DNA from: Terrilactibacillus laevilacticus
GTDB taxonomy: Bacteria; Bacillota; Bacilli; Bacillales; Sporolactobacillaceae
Length of the DNA stretch: 64,000 nt
Assembly: GCF_006517395.1 (NCBI RefSeq)
Contig: NZ_VDCY01000010.1
Span: forward strand, 33,687 to 97,686
Reading direction: 5' to 3'
Notes under the pieces: model-generated
The model's input: only the letters and a program-made list of their open reading frames with translations
What the model was told of the DNA's origin: nothing
Databases searched by the model: none
Translations under genes and position numbers: made by a program
Shown here: positions 27,617 through 37,204 of the stretch, piece by piece
How positions within the stretch are numbered: position 1 is the stretch's first letter
Layout of the letters: every line of letters starts with the position of its first letter

Positions 27617-27630
27617 TGACAGCGCTGTCA
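27617..27630. promoter_or_regulatory. Palindrome upstream of glpP
   Basis: TGACAGCGCTGTCA is a perfect 14-bp palindrome 12 bp before the glpP ribosome site. It has two mismatches to the cre consensus, so it may be a cre site or another LacI/GntR-type operator. Confidence 0.5.
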
Positions 27631-27791
27631 ATTTAGAATACTTCATTTAAACCAACCTTATCTTTAAAAAGTATAGCCTTATAATTTGTGACTGTCACCT
27701 TAAAATTAGTAAGAAGAGAGATTGGCTAGATTAATCTTTTATATATAAGTTGCTATCAAACAAAAAAAAATACTACATAAAAAATAATTTG

Positions 27792-27820
27792 TTGACAATC
27801 AAAAAAATATTTTTTAGAAT
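27792..27820 (+). promoter_or_regulatory. Sigma-A promoter of the RidA gene
   Basis: TTGACA, 17 bp, TAGAAT, about 95 bp before the RidA start. Confidence 0.6.
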
Positions 27821-27913
27821 TATTGCAGAAAGAATTTTATGATTTGTCTAATTATTAAGGATTATAATCAAAGACATATCGTAGAAAATTATAGGCATTA
27901 GGAGGAGAAAAAA

Positions 27914-28396
27914 ATGGAACAAGTAGAAAATAGAAATGGACAAGTAGAGAATAAGTTGAAAGAATTAGGGGTTACCTTACCAGAGGTAGCTAAACCTGTT
28001 GCGGCTTTTATTCCTGCCCAACAAACAGGTAATTTAGTTTATACATCTGGACAAGATTGTAGACAAAACGGAAGGTTGATTTATGAAGGGAAGGTTGGTC
28101 AAGATTTAACAGTTGAACAAGGCTATGAAGCAGCCCGACAAAGTATGATAAATTGTTTGGCGGTTCTAAAAAAACAAGTCGGTAATCTAGACAACATCTC
28201 TAAGATTGTAAAGGTTCTTGGGTTTGTCAATAGTGCTCCAGGCTTTGTTGAACAGCCATATGTCATAAATGGTGCCTCTGAACTTCTTGAAACCGTCTTT
28301 GGAGAAAAGGGAAAACATGCTCGTTCGGCAATTTCCTCCAATGAACTACCGTTTAACACACCAGTTGAAATTGAAATGATTGTTGAAGTTAAATAA
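27914..28396 (+). CDS. RidA/YjgF-family enamine/imine deaminase
   Basis: The 160-residue protein matches the longer RidA subgroup (YjgF_endoribonc type): LVYTSGQDCRQNGRLIYEGKVG in the middle and ARSAISSNELPFNTPVEIEMIVEV at the C-terminus, which includes the conserved Arg. These proteins hydrolyse reactive imines or enamines to ketones and ammonia. AGGAGGAG precedes the ATG, and a strong terminator follows, so it is a single-gene unit. It stands just before the second NCS1 cluster, where such an intermediate could arise. Confidence 0.88.
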   Translation: MEQVENRNGQVENKLKELGVTLPEVAKPVAAFIPAQQTGNLVYTSGQDCRQNGRLIYEGKVGQDLTVEQGYEAARQSMINCLAVLKKQVGNLDNISKIVKVLGFVNSAPGFVEQPYVINGASELLETVFGEKGKHARSAISSNELPFNTPVEIEMIVEVK

Positions 28397-28431
28397 CGTG
28401 TTTTTTTAATATGATTTTATGAGAGAAGAGT

Positions 28432-28472
28432 GTCGAATCAATCTTTATGATAAGAAGATTGATTCGACTTTT
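28432..28472 (+). terminator. Terminator after RidA gene
   Basis: GTCGAATCAATCTT and AAGATTGATTCGAC form a perfect 14-bp stem followed by TTTTG. The rest of 28473-28850 is A/T-rich with nothing recognised. Confidence 0.85.
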
Positions 28473-28852
28473 GATATAGGTGTGTGTCTTTTCGTAATCA
28501 TCAATACTTATCTAAAAATAAGTCAAAATTTTAAAAAAAGATTGACTTATCAAAAACAATATTTTAAAATGTCAGTAAATATAAAAAATATTTTTGTTAT
28601 CTAAAATATTTTTTGAAGAAAATGTTGATTTTATGATCAAAAATTATATTCTAGGGAGTGATTTCAAACATTCACATAAAAAACAGGTAATCTACCTTTG
28701 TTTTTTTAATGCTAATCGTATCCTTTTTTCCTTGCAATAAAATTTAGATTTTTATAAAAAGTATTTCTTGCTAGATATAAACTATATCTGTGGTTTGAAA
28801 TATGTCGGTGTGAAGTGTCTGAAAAAAATATATAAAAAAATTATCAGTGCGT

Positions 28853-28994
28853 GTTTAAAAAGGTGACAAATTAGAAGCAAGAAGATCAAGGCGGCGCTGT
28901 TTTGAGGACCGGAATGTAGGTTTTTACTACATGAGGACCGGAAAAACAAGCCAACGCCGAGATTCGTAGCTTATCATTTGGTGACTTTTTGAAC
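28853..28994. repeat. MITE-like element M2
   Basis: A 142-bp element with ends GTTTAAAAAG / CTTTTTGAAC and the same ATGTAG...CTACAT hairpin as M1 and M3. TATCAGT occurs just outside both ends (28844 and 29000), an apparent 7-bp target duplication. Confidence 0.85.
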
Positions 28995-29054
28995 ATCCTC
29001 TATCAGTACACAATCTAAATCTAAATATTAAACAGGTTAAAGGAGGATTAATCA

Positions 29055-30509
29055 ATGACCGAAGTGAAAGTAAATATGAAAAAATGGGATAAGGGATTAT
29101 ATAACGATGACCTCGTACCAACTCCATCCGAAAAGAGAAATTGGAGTTGGTGGAGTTTCAGTACGCTCTGGATGGGTATCGCACATAACGTACCAGCGTG
29201 GGTGTTAGCGGCAGGTATGATTGGAGAAGGAATGAGTTTTTGGCAGGCGATGTCAGCTGTCCTTATTGCTTATGGAGTAGTCTATGTAGCTATTATTCTA
29301 AATAGTATATCGGGATCAAAATATGGTTTACCTTTTCCTGTTATCATTCGTGCTGCTTTTGGTTACAAGGGCTCAAAAATACCCATATTAATCCGTGGTT
29401 TCTTAGGTATCTTTTGGTTTGGTGTTTTTCTCTGGATTGGTGGTGAAGCCATCCAAGCTGGATTGGGTGCCATATTCCCTTGGTGGACTTCTCTTGCAGA
29501 CCACCATGTCATTGGGATGAGCCTAGATTATTTTATTTCTTATGTTATTTGCGTATTAATTCACGTCTACATGGTCACTCATGGTATTGAACGTATCAGA
29601 CGTTTTGAAGTGTGGGCAGGACCGTTAATTATGATATTTTCTTTAGGATTACTTTGTTGGGCACTTAGTACATCGGGTTTAAAACCTATTGTAACACATG
29701 AGGCCACTTTAACTGGAGCAAAATTCTGGAGTCAATATTTCCTATCTATATCAGGTTTGATAGGTTCAATGGCTACACTCATTGTTAATAATCCTGATTT
29801 AACACGTTTTGCAAAAAGTAGTAAAGATCAATTAGTGGGTCAGTTTATTGGTATCCCTATATCTTTTTTGTTCTTTTCATGTGTAGGTCTTTTAGTAACT
29901 ATTGGTACTGTTCTTGTTTATGGTCATGCAATTTCAGATCCCTTGCAGTTATTAATGAGATTTAATAATCCAATTATTGTTTTAATAGGTGCAATTCTGG
30001 TGTTTGCAGCAGCCATTTCTTGTAATCTAGCAACAAATGCCGTATCAGTTGGATTTGATTTAGCTGCTTTATTCCCGAACAAACTTAATTTTAGCAGGGC
30101 AGGTTGGTTAGCAATTGTTGTAGGCATCATTTCTGCACCATGGCTTTGGTATGGTAATTCAGCAATGGTTGATACAATTATGGGAGCTTTAGGAGCATCA
30201 ATGGGGCCTATTGCGGGCATTATGTTAGTAGATTTTTATATCGTGCGAAAAAGATTATATGATCTTAATGGACTTTATATCTATAATGGACCGTATGCCT
30301 ATACTAATGGGTTTAACATACGTGCAATACTGGCATTAGTAATCGGGATGCTTATTGCGTTTACAGGTCTCATTATTCCTTCTTTAAGTGAACTATACGC
30401 TTATAACTGGTTTTTGGGTATTGCTTTTGGTGGTTTAGCGTATGCAATATTAATGTCAACAAAAATAGAAAAAGCCGATGTCTCGGAAATTCAAAGACAA
30501 ACATTGTAA
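29055..30509 (+). CDS. NCS1-family permease (second paralogue)
   Basis: The 484-residue transporter has twelve membrane segments and the NCS1 signatures LYNDDLVPTPSEKRNWSWW and HNVPAWVLAAGMIGEGMS, closer to allantoin/hydantoin carriers than the paralogue at 6.8 kb. GGAGGA precedes the ATG. It should import an N-heterocycle such as a hydantoin, dihydropyrimidine or allantoin. The downstream genes include a hydantoinase and a carbamoyl-amide hydrolase, which fits. Confidence 0.9.
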   Translation: MTEVKVNMKKWDKGLYNDDLVPTPSEKRNWSWWSFSTLWMGIAHNVPAWVLAAGMIGEGMSFWQAMSAVLIAYGVVYVAIILNSISGSKYGLPFPVIIRAAFGYKGSKIPILIRGFLGIFWFGVFLWIGGEAIQAGLGAIFPWWTSLADHHVIGMSLDYFISYVICVLIHVYMVTHGIERIRRFEVWAGPLIMIFSLGLLCWALSTSGLKPIVTHEATLTGAKFWSQYFLSISGLIGSMATLIVNNPDLTRFAKSSKDQLVGQFIGIPISFLFFSCVGLLVTIGTVLVYGHAISDPLQLLMRFNNPIIVLIGAILVFAAAISCNLATNAVSVGFDLAALFPNKLNFSRAGWLAIVVGIISAPWLWYGNSAMVDTIMGALGASMGPIAGIMLVDFYIVRKRLYDLNGLYIYNGPYAYTNGFNIRAILALVIGMLIAFTGLIIPSLSELYAYNWFLGIAFGGLAYAILMSTKIEKADVSEIQRQTL

Positions 30510-30554
30510 ATTGAATTTTATGTTGTTGATGTACCCTTCAAACTAAAAAATATA

Positions 30555-30602
30555 TTGACTAAATAAAAAAATGTTTTATACTTTGCATAACTAAAATTAT
30601 GC
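30555..30602 (+). promoter_or_regulatory. Promoter and operator-like palindrome before the PAS regulator
   Basis: TTGACT, 16 bp, TATACT is followed at once by GCATAA-N6-TTATGC. The palindrome covers the expected transcription start, so it is a candidate binding site for the regulator encoded next. Confidence 0.58.
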
Positions 30603-30617
30603 GAATTGAGGTACTAT

Positions 30618-31274
30618 ATGGAACATATTAACGAAGAAATAAATATGATGAAATCCTTATTAAAAGGAATTGCTGCACAATTTGGAAAGAGTTGTGAAGT
30701 CGCACTATTAGATTTAACTCAGCCTGAAATATATGGTAGTGGACTAATCGTAGCAATCGAAAATGGACATGTTACTGGCAGAAAAGTAGGAGACTCAGGG
30801 ACAAACTTGGGATTGGAAGTTCTTAGAGGGACGGTTGCAGCCGGTGATAAACATAACTATCTGACACAAACGAAAGATGGAAGAATGTTAAAATCAACGA
30901 CGATGTTCATCAGGAATAGTCGAAATATTCCCATCGGTTGTATCTGTATTAATTTCGATATTAGCGAATTAATGATGGCAGAGAATGTAGTCAAAAATTT
31001 AATCGGTTTAGATGAGGTAAAAACGGATGTAAAAGAAGTATTTGTAAATAACGTGAATGATGTTTTAGACACATTAATCCATGAAGCACAAGAACATGTT
31101 GGTAAACCAGTGGCTATGATGAGCAAATCAGAAAAAATGCAATGCTTAAAGTATTTGGATCTAAAAGGGGCTTTCCTTATTAAAAAAGCGGGTGATAAGG
31201 TTTGCTCATATTTAGGTATATCTAAATTTACACTTTATAATTATCTGGATGAAGTGAGAAATACTCAACAATAA
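30618..31274 (+). CDS. YheO-type PAS-like/HTH transcriptional regulator
   Basis: The 218-residue protein has an N-terminal YheO-like PAS domain (CEVALLDLT, then GRKVGDSGTNLGLEVLRG) and a C-terminal helix-turn-helix ending DKVCSYLGISKFTLYNYLDEVR. The family includes DauR, which senses amino acids. ATG 30618 with GAGG six bases before it is preferred to a TTG at 30606. It lies between the permease and the catabolic genes, so it is the likely local regulator. Confidence 0.88.
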   Translation: MEHINEEINMMKSLLKGIAAQFGKSCEVALLDLTQPEIYGSGLIVAIENGHVTGRKVGDSGTNLGLEVLRGTVAAGDKHNYLTQTKDGRMLKSTTMFIRNSRNIPIGCICINFDISELMMAENVVKNLIGLDEVKTDVKEVFVNNVNDVLDTLIHEAQEHVGKPVAMMSKSEKMQCLKYLDLKGAFLIKKAGDKVCSYLGISKFTLYNYLDEVRNTQQ

Positions 31275-31285
31275 ATCTAGATAAA

Positions 31286-31320
31286 GTAGCTAGACGGTTT
31301 AGCATTAACTGTCTAGCTAT
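31286..31320 (+). other. Intergenic hairpin after the regulator gene
   Basis: TAGCTAGAC and GTCTAGCTA form a perfect stem. There is no T-tract; partial termination or mRNA processing is possible. Confidence 0.5.
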
Positions 31321-31355
31321 GATAAACAATTAGAATCAAAAAAGGAGGTATCCTT

Positions 31356-32114
31356 GTGAAATTACTCAATAAAGTGGCCTTAATTACAGGCGTTGCTCCA
31401 GGTGATAGTATTGGTGGAAGTATTGCTCAATTATTTGCAAGAGAAGGAGCTGGCCTATTTATTAGTTATTTTAATGAAGATAAAACTGAAATGGGCATTT
31501 TTAAGGGACAATTAGAACAACATTCAAATAAAGTTTTTATGATGGAGGGAGATGTTTCCAACGAAGGTTATGTTCAACATTTAGTCCATCAAACGATAAA
31601 ACAATTTGGAAAAATAGATGTTTTAGTAAATTGTGCAGGCATTTCAACGCCTAGATTTTTAACAGATATGTCAACTGAAATTTGGGATCAAATGATTAAT
31701 GTCAATTTACGAAGTGTTTTTCTAACGACAAAAGAAGTGATTCCCCATATGATTAGTGCGGAAAGTGGTCGTGTTATCAATATCGCTTCACAGGTCGGAC
31801 AAAAAGGTAGTGTTGAGCATACTCATTATGCAGCTGCAAAAGCAGGCGTAATTGGATTTACTAAATCATTAGCATTAGAAGTGGGCAAGTATAATATTAC
31901 CGCCAATTGTATTGCCCCTGGTCCTATCCAAACACAATTAATGAATGAGGTAGATGAGGCCTGGAGGGACAAGAAGCTATCAGAATTGGCTATTCCAAGA
32001 TTCGGCCATCCAAGAGAGGTTGCGCCAACAGCCTTATTATTGGCATCCGATCCAGATGGTAATCTATATACAGGCCAGACATTAGGACCTAATTTGGGGG
32101 ATGTCATGTTATAA
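31356..32114 (+). CDS. SDR-family oxidoreductase
   Basis: The 252-residue protein has catalytic HYAAAK with an upstream Ser (IASQVGQKGS), and NCAG in the middle. The glycine motif is atypical (TGVAPGDSIGGSIA), with extra residues between the glycines as in some divergent SDRs. GTG start behind AGGAGGT. It sits between the regulator and the carbamoyl hydrolase; its substrate is unknown. Confidence 0.87.
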   Translation: MKLLNKVALITGVAPGDSIGGSIAQLFAREGAGLFISYFNEDKTEMGIFKGQLEQHSNKVFMMEGDVSNEGYVQHLVHQTIKQFGKIDVLVNCAGISTPRFLTDMSTEIWDQMINVNLRSVFLTTKEVIPHMISAESGRVINIASQVGQKGSVEHTHYAAAKAGVIGFTKSLALEVGKYNITANCIAPGPIQTQLMNEVDEAWRDKKLSELAIPRFGHPREVAPTALLLASDPDGNLYTGQTLGPNLGDVML

Positions 32115-32127
32115 AACTTTTCCTTTT

Positions 32128-32175
32128 CTATCAAATATAATCCTGATTGATTAATTTGATAGATTAATATTTTTT
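32128..32175 (+). terminator. Possible terminator or attenuator after the SDR
   Basis: CTATCAAAT and ATTTGATAG form a stem followed by ATTAATATTTTTTT. It could reduce read-through into the hydrolase genes. Confidence 0.5.
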
Positions 32176-32216
32176 TCACCTACGCTATAAAACAAGTCAT
32201 CGGAAGGAGGATCATC

Positions 32217-33446
32217 ATGATTTCAATTAACAGAATAATGGAAAGAATTGAGCTGTTATCAAAGATTAGTGAACCTACTGAACAGGGGGTATCAAGAGTT
32301 GCGCTAACAAAAGAATATAAACAAGCCATAGATGTCGTATCAACGTGGATGCAAGAAGCGGGTATGTCTACTCGGCTAGATAATGCAGGAAACCTCATTG
32401 GTTTTCGAAAAGGCTCTGATGAAACCTTAGCTCCTGTAGCGTTAGGATCACATATTGATTCTGTACGTGAAGGCGGTAAATATGATGGAATTATCGGTGT
32501 TATTGGTGGTATAGAGGTTGCTCAACATCTCTTTGAAGAAAACATAAATATCAAGCGTGGTATTGAAGTGATTGCTTTTTGTGAAGAGGAAGGTTCACGA
32601 TTTCAATCCGGTGGTGTCTTTGGAAGCCGTGCCATGGTTGGTAAACTGAAAGAAAAGGATTTAGAAGTAACAGATGAACAAGGCATTACAAGACGAGAAG
32701 CACTAAAAAACTTTGGACTTGATGCCGATCATATTGAGCAAGCAATCCGTGAAAAGGGTGACTTGTCTTTATATCTTGAAATGCACATAGAACAAGGGCC
32801 TCTTTTGTTTTCAAAAAATGTACCTGTTGGAATCGTAACAGGTATTACAGGTCTATCACTTATTGATATCACCTTTAAAGGAGAAGCCAATCATGTAGGT
32901 GCCACTCCCATGAATATGAGAAATGATGCTTTACTTGGAGCGAGTGAAGTGGCTTTACAAGTAGAAAAAATTACGAATAGATTTGGTGAATTTGCAGTGG
33001 GTACGGTATCTACACTAGAATTATTACCTGGTCAGGTGAATATTGTTCCAGGAGAAGTAAAAATAGTGATCGATGTTCGAGACTTAGATGAACAAAGAAG
33101 AGATGGAATTTTAGAAGAAATAGAGCTTGCGACCCAAAATGTATGTCAGAAGAGAGGACTTGCATATGAAATAAATACACGTATGAAAGTAAAACCCGCT
33201 CTTTCTGCACCTCATGTACTAGACCAAATGCTTAATGATGCCGAAAAATTAGGCATTCAAACCATTAAAATGCCTAGTGGTGGGGGTCATGATGCCCAAT
33301 TAATGAATGAAATAACCGACATAGGCATGGTCTTTGTTCGCTCGGAAAATGGTAGTCATAATCCAGATGAGTATGCGGCACCAACTGATATTGAAAAAGG
33401 GACTCAGCTACTATCTGAAGTTACGATTCACTACTTATGTGACTAA
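32217..33446 (+). CDS. M20-family Zn hydrolase, allantoate/N-carbamoyl-amino-acid amidohydrolase type
   Basis: The 409-residue enzyme has the di-metal set of the hydantoinase/carbamoylase family: GSHIDSV (His79), YDG (Asp90), CEEEGSRF (Glu124/125), MHIEQGP (His190) and GGGHDAQLM near the C-terminus. Members hydrolyse N-carbamoyl-L-amino acids, beta-ureidopropionate or allantoate to release ammonia and CO2 or ureidoglycine. AAGGAGG precedes the ATG. The hydantoinase gene begins 26 bp later, so the pair would open a cyclic ureide and then remove the carbamoyl group. Confidence 0.92.
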   Translation: MISINRIMERIELLSKISEPTEQGVSRVALTKEYKQAIDVVSTWMQEAGMSTRLDNAGNLIGFRKGSDETLAPVALGSHIDSVREGGKYDGIIGVIGGIEVAQHLFEENINIKRGIEVIAFCEEEGSRFQSGGVFGSRAMVGKLKEKDLEVTDEQGITRREALKNFGLDADHIEQAIREKGDLSLYLEMHIEQGPLLFSKNVPVGIVTGITGLSLIDITFKGEANHVGATPMNMRNDALLGASEVALQVEKITNRFGEFAVGTVSTLELLPGQVNIVPGEVKIVIDVRDLDEQRRDGILEEIELATQNVCQKRGLAYEINTRMKVKPALSAPHVLDQMLNDAEKLGIQTIKMPSGGGHDAQLMNEITDIGMVFVRSENGSHNPDEYAAPTDIEKGTQLLSEVTIHYLCD

Positions 33447-33472
33447 TACAAAAAGTTATGGGGTGAAACCAA

Positions 33473-34843
33473 ATGTCTTTAATTATAAAAGGTGGAAACA
33501 TTGTTACTGATAGCGATTGTTTTAATGCGGATTTAAAAATTGTAGATGGCGTAATTACCTCAATTTCTTCTTCACAAGATGTAAAATCAAATGATCAAGT
33601 GATTGATGCAAGTGAACAATATATTTTTCCGGGCGGTATAGACCCTCATACCCATCTTGCCATACCTGATACAGTTGATGACTTTGAAAGTGGAACGAAA
33701 GCAGCGGCAGCTGGAGGAATTACAACTATCATCAATTATGTTGACGCAGTAAAAGGGCATTCACTCATTGAAACTCTCAAAGAATGGAAACAAAAGGCCG
33801 AACCATCAATTATCGATTATGGATTCCACTCGATTGTGAATGAAGTTAATCCCCGTGTTCTTTCTGAACTCACAGATTTAGCTAGTGAAGAAGGAGTCAC
33901 CTCTATTAAACTTTTTATGGCCTATCCCGATGCAAATATGATCAATGATGAAGAAATGTACGAATTGATGAAACAAGCTAAAAAATCGGGAATTGTAACT
34001 AATATTCATGCTGAAAATGGCAGTGTTATAGAACTTTTAATTGAAGAATCGTTAAAAAAAGAACATACATCGCCAATCTATCATGCCTATACTCGTCCAG
34101 CTGAAATGGAAGCTGAAGCTACTCACCGTGCAATCAGAATCGCTGAATTACTCAACACACCGGCGTATATTGTTCACATCACTTGTGAGGAGTCCCTAAA
34201 ACAAGTGATTGAAGCAAAGAAGCGTGGTGTTCCCATTTATGGAGAGACATGTCCTCATTATTTAATTCTAACGGAGGATAAATTGAAACAAGATGCTGCA
34301 GAGGCTGTTAAGTATATTTGTTCACCTCCATTAAGAACGAGAAAAGATCAAGAATTTCTATGGGAAGGGATTAAAGATCATTGGATTGATACCATTGGTT
34401 CAGATCACGCTTCACATCCTTATAAAGACGGCAAGGATAAAGGAATAAACAATTTTACAAAAGTACCAAATGGTTTACCAAGTATTGGTGATAGTTTTTC
34501 ACTACTCTATCATTACGGTGTTCATGAAAAAAGAATATCCTTACAGGAATTTGTAAAACTAACCAGTAGTCATTCAGCTAAGATCTTCGGTTTGTACCCA
34601 AAAAAAGGGGCCATAAGAGTTGGAAGTGATGCTGACTTAGTCATATTCGATCCTAAATTGTCACGAACGATTACTGCTCAAGAGCAATACCAATCTACAG
34701 AATACAATGTATATGAAGGAACTCAGGTTAAGGGAGCCATCACCCACGTTTTTTCAAGAGGTGAACTTATTGTAAAAAATCGAGAGATCATTGCAGAGAG
34801 TGGTAGAGGTCAATATTTGTATCGTGAAAAATATAACAAATAA
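33473..34843 (+). CDS. Dihydropyrimidinase/hydantoinase-family cyclic amidohydrolase
   Basis: The 456-residue enzyme keeps the full binuclear set: His59/His61 (PHTHL), carboxylated Lys146 (SIKLFMAYP), His179 (NIHAENG), His235 (VHITCEE) and Asp311 (GSDHASH), plus the Tyr151 equivalent. It hydrolyses a cyclic ureide (dihydropyrimidine, hydantoin, or allantoin). The final IRVGSDADLVIFDP closes the beta domain. It overlaps operonically with the carbamoylase before it and the epimerase 11 bp after it. Confidence 0.92.
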   Translation: MSLIIKGGNIVTDSDCFNADLKIVDGVITSISSSQDVKSNDQVIDASEQYIFPGGIDPHTHLAIPDTVDDFESGTKAAAAGGITTIINYVDAVKGHSLIETLKEWKQKAEPSIIDYGFHSIVNEVNPRVLSELTDLASEEGVTSIKLFMAYPDANMINDEEMYELMKQAKKSGIVTNIHAENGSVIELLIEESLKKEHTSPIYHAYTRPAEMEAEATHRAIRIAELLNTPAYIVHITCEESLKQVIEAKKRGVPIYGETCPHYLILTEDKLKQDAAEAVKYICSPPLRTRKDQEFLWEGIKDHWIDTIGSDHASHPYKDGKDKGINNFTKVPNGLPSIGDSFSLLYHYGVHEKRISLQEFVKLTSSHSAKIFGLYPKKGAIRVGSDADLVIFDPKLSRTITAQEQYQSTEYNVYEGTQVKGAITHVFSRGELIVKNREIIAESGRGQYLYREKYNK

Positions 34844-34854
34844 GGGATGGTATC

Positions 34855-35772
34855 ATGTCTATATTAGTAACAGGAAGTGCAGGTCTCATTGGGGAGGCGC
34901 TAATAGAATCCTTATTGGTTGAGAATGTTAGTGTTATAGGTTTTGATAAAAAGACTCAGACTAAAAAATCTGCAACACATAACTTTGTGCATGTTGAAGG
35001 AGACCTTACTGATATAAATACCCTTAAATCAATCTTCAATGAACATAGCATTGAGTCTATTATTCATGCAGGAGGCATTTCTCATCCATTCATAGGAGAT
35101 CAGGATCCAAAACTTACGTTAAATACTAATATTTTAGGAACCATGAATATCTTTGAATTGGCCAAAGAATATTCTATTAAGAAAGTTATTTATATAAGCT
35201 CTGGTGGAGTATATCATCGCAATGATGATTTGTCTCAACAAGAAAAAGATATTTTAAGACCACCGTCTATCTATGGCGTATCAAAATTAACTGGTGAGCA
35301 CTTAGGTCATGTATATAGTCAAAAAGGATATTTTGACTTTATTGCTTTACGCTTTCCTTTTATCTACGGTCCACAACGAAAAATGCCAGACCCAATAAAA
35401 GATGTAATAGAAAAAGTTGTACACGGGGAAAAACTTATAAGGATGAATGGAAAAGAGGAATCTCTTGAGTTTATTTATATTAAAGATGCCATAAGGGGCA
35501 TTCAATTGGCATTGAACAGTCAAGCTATTAAGGATGACGTTTTTAATATCGGTGTCGGTTATACATCTACTATGGAAGAGATCGCTCATGCTGTACAGAT
35601 GAGTTTTCCAAAGGTAACAATAGAATTTACTGATCAAAGTTCTGGTTACATAGCACAAAGACCCCTTGATTGTTCCAAAGCAGAAACAAAGTTGAATTTT
35701 AGAGCAAACTATACATTAGAAAAAGGTATAAAAGAATACAGTCAGCTATACCTTTCATCTTGTATCGAGTAA
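34855..35772 (+). CDS. NAD-dependent epimerase/dehydratase-family (extended SDR) protein
   Basis: The 305-residue protein has the Rossmann motif TGSAGLIG at residue 6, SSGGVY, and catalytic YGVSK. It resembles sugar epimerases and uronate dehydrogenases. It is the last gene of the cluster, with its ATG 11 bp after the hydantoinase stop. An extended SDR is not part of textbook reductive pyrimidine or hydantoin breakdown, so it suggests a sugar-like or hydroxylated substrate. Confidence 0.87.
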   Translation: MSILVTGSAGLIGEALIESLLVENVSVIGFDKKTQTKKSATHNFVHVEGDLTDINTLKSIFNEHSIESIIHAGGISHPFIGDQDPKLTLNTNILGTMNIFELAKEYSIKKVIYISSGGVYHRNDDLSQQEKDILRPPSIYGVSKLTGEHLGHVYSQKGYFDFIALRFPFIYGPQRKMPDPIKDVIEKVVHGEKLIRMNGKEESLEFIYIKDAIRGIQLALNSQAIKDDVFNIGVGYTSTMEEIAHAVQMSFPKVTIEFTDQSSGYIAQRPLDCSKAETKLNFRANYTLEKGIKEYSQLYLSSCIE

Positions 35773-35860
35773 ACCTTCTGTTGCTTACATATCAAGATAT
35801 TTAAACAGTAAATATAGTCATGAATAGAAGATACCTAAAAGCAACTATATATTCATTTCA

Positions 35861-35900
35861 ACTGCACCCTATTTATTATAGACAAATGGGGTGCAGTTTT
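35861..35900. terminator. Terminator at the end of the ureide cluster
   Basis: ACTGCACCC(T) and GGGGTGCAGT form the stem, followed by TTTTTG. It separates convergent genes. Confidence 0.8.
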
Positions 35901-35933
35901 TGTGACGTGACATTATTGGATATATGTGCGAAG

Positions 35934-37163
35934 TTATGATATCAAACACCCCCTTTTTCTTAAATGAAATAAAGTAAAACTTGCTAAGATCAAAGCTATA
36001 ATGCCAATCACCCATAAAGATGAAAAAGCGAGAATGACTAAAAAACAAGCCAATAACCCAGTGGTGATGACTTTATATAGCCATCCATCGAGTAGCTTCC
36101 AGCCTGCAGCAATCCCGAAACATGTATTACATAAAAAGAAGGCATTGGCGACAGCGACAATTTTTTGAATGTTTAAGATATCTAGTGATACAAGAGCCAA
36201 AACACATATGTGAATCAAACTTAATCCAAGAATGGCTGCAATTGGTATATTCCGTTTATTTCGGTAGGCGAGTAGGGAAATCCATCGATTATCTTGCGTC
36301 ATGCTAGAAATTAATCTCGTCACACTTCCCATAACCTGTAAATAAGTACTGATACAAAGGACAATTGTAATAATAGAGATGAGTGGTCCTGCCCAGTTGC
36401 CATAGAGTGGCGTTAAAATACCAATAATGGTTTCCCCAACATGGTTAGATGCAGGGACACGCTGGATGGCGAGTGAAACTAATACTGAAACCAAAATAAC
36501 CACGATGGAACTTAGAATAATGGCCCGTGGCATTGTTTTTTCAGGTTTTTTCACTTCAAGGCTATAATTACCAATCATTTCCCAACCGACTAATGCCCAA
36601 AACAATAATAAAATACCGTACCCAAATGATTTGAGATGAAATCCCGTTTCAAAAATGGCCGAATTTTTTGCATGAAACAAAGTCACGATGGATCCACTGA
36701 GTAAAATAATGACCGCAATGGTTGCAAAGATAAAGGATACTTTACTGATAAATCGAATATTCGTGAGCAAAATTCCTACACAAATGGGTAGAAGCATAAA
36801 TCCATAGATGTATGATGGGAAAGCTGGGAACAGTTCATGGATATAGACACTCGCTGTCATTAATACGGCTATTGGTCCAATAAAGGTCGCTCCAATGAAA
36901 AAACAAGCCGATAATTTACTTGCAAGCGGACCAAAGGCCAGCTCGGCTGTATGTGCTACGCCCTTCTCACTTGGAAAGGCGACACTTAACTTACCAAAAA
37001 GCATGGCAAGTAGAAATCCAATGGCCAGAATCATGATCCAAGCAACAATAGCATAGTCCCCCGTCGTTTTGTATATGAGGGGAGGTAATAATATAATTCC
37101 AGAGCCGAGGATCGGGCCAATTAATAAACCACTTAATAAAAAAGGTCCTAATTTTTTCTTCAT
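35934..37163 (-). CDS. APC-family amino acid permease (YjeH-like)
   Basis: The 409-residue protein has about twelve membrane segments and the APC helix-1 motif LIGPILGSGIILLPPL. The length and the lack of a long C-terminal tail match YjeH-type transporters of hydrophobic amino acids rather than larger antiporters. Direction (uptake or efflux) cannot be told. It reads away from the adjacent LysR gene, with a structured repeat between them. Confidence 0.87.
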   Translation of the reverse strand: MKKKLGPFLLSGLLIGPILGSGIILLPPLIYKTTGDYAIVAWIMILAIGFLLAMLFGKLSVAFPSEKGVAHTAELAFGPLASKLSACFFIGATFIGPIAVLMTASVYIHELFPAFPSYIYGFMLLPICVGILLTNIRFISKVSFIFATIAVIILLSGSIVTLFHAKNSAIFETGFHLKSFGYGILLLFWALVGWEMIGNYSLEVKKPEKTMPRAIILSSIVVILVSVLVSLAIQRVPASNHVGETIIGILTPLYGNWAGPLISIITIVLCISTYLQVMGSVTRLISSMTQDNRWISLLAYRNKRNIPIAAILGLSLIHICVLALVSLDILNIQKIVAVANAFFLCNTCFGIAAGWKLLDGWLYKVITTGLLACFLVILAFSSLWVIGIIALILASFTLFHLRKRGCLIS

Positions 37164-37204
37164 TGAAACTTCTCCTTCGTTAACACTAGCGTCAATATTT
37201 TTTA

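Noticed and set aside
28419..28604. A 61-codon frame after the RidA gene
   Set aside because: It starts inside the terminator region, and most of it is A/T-rich drift sequence.
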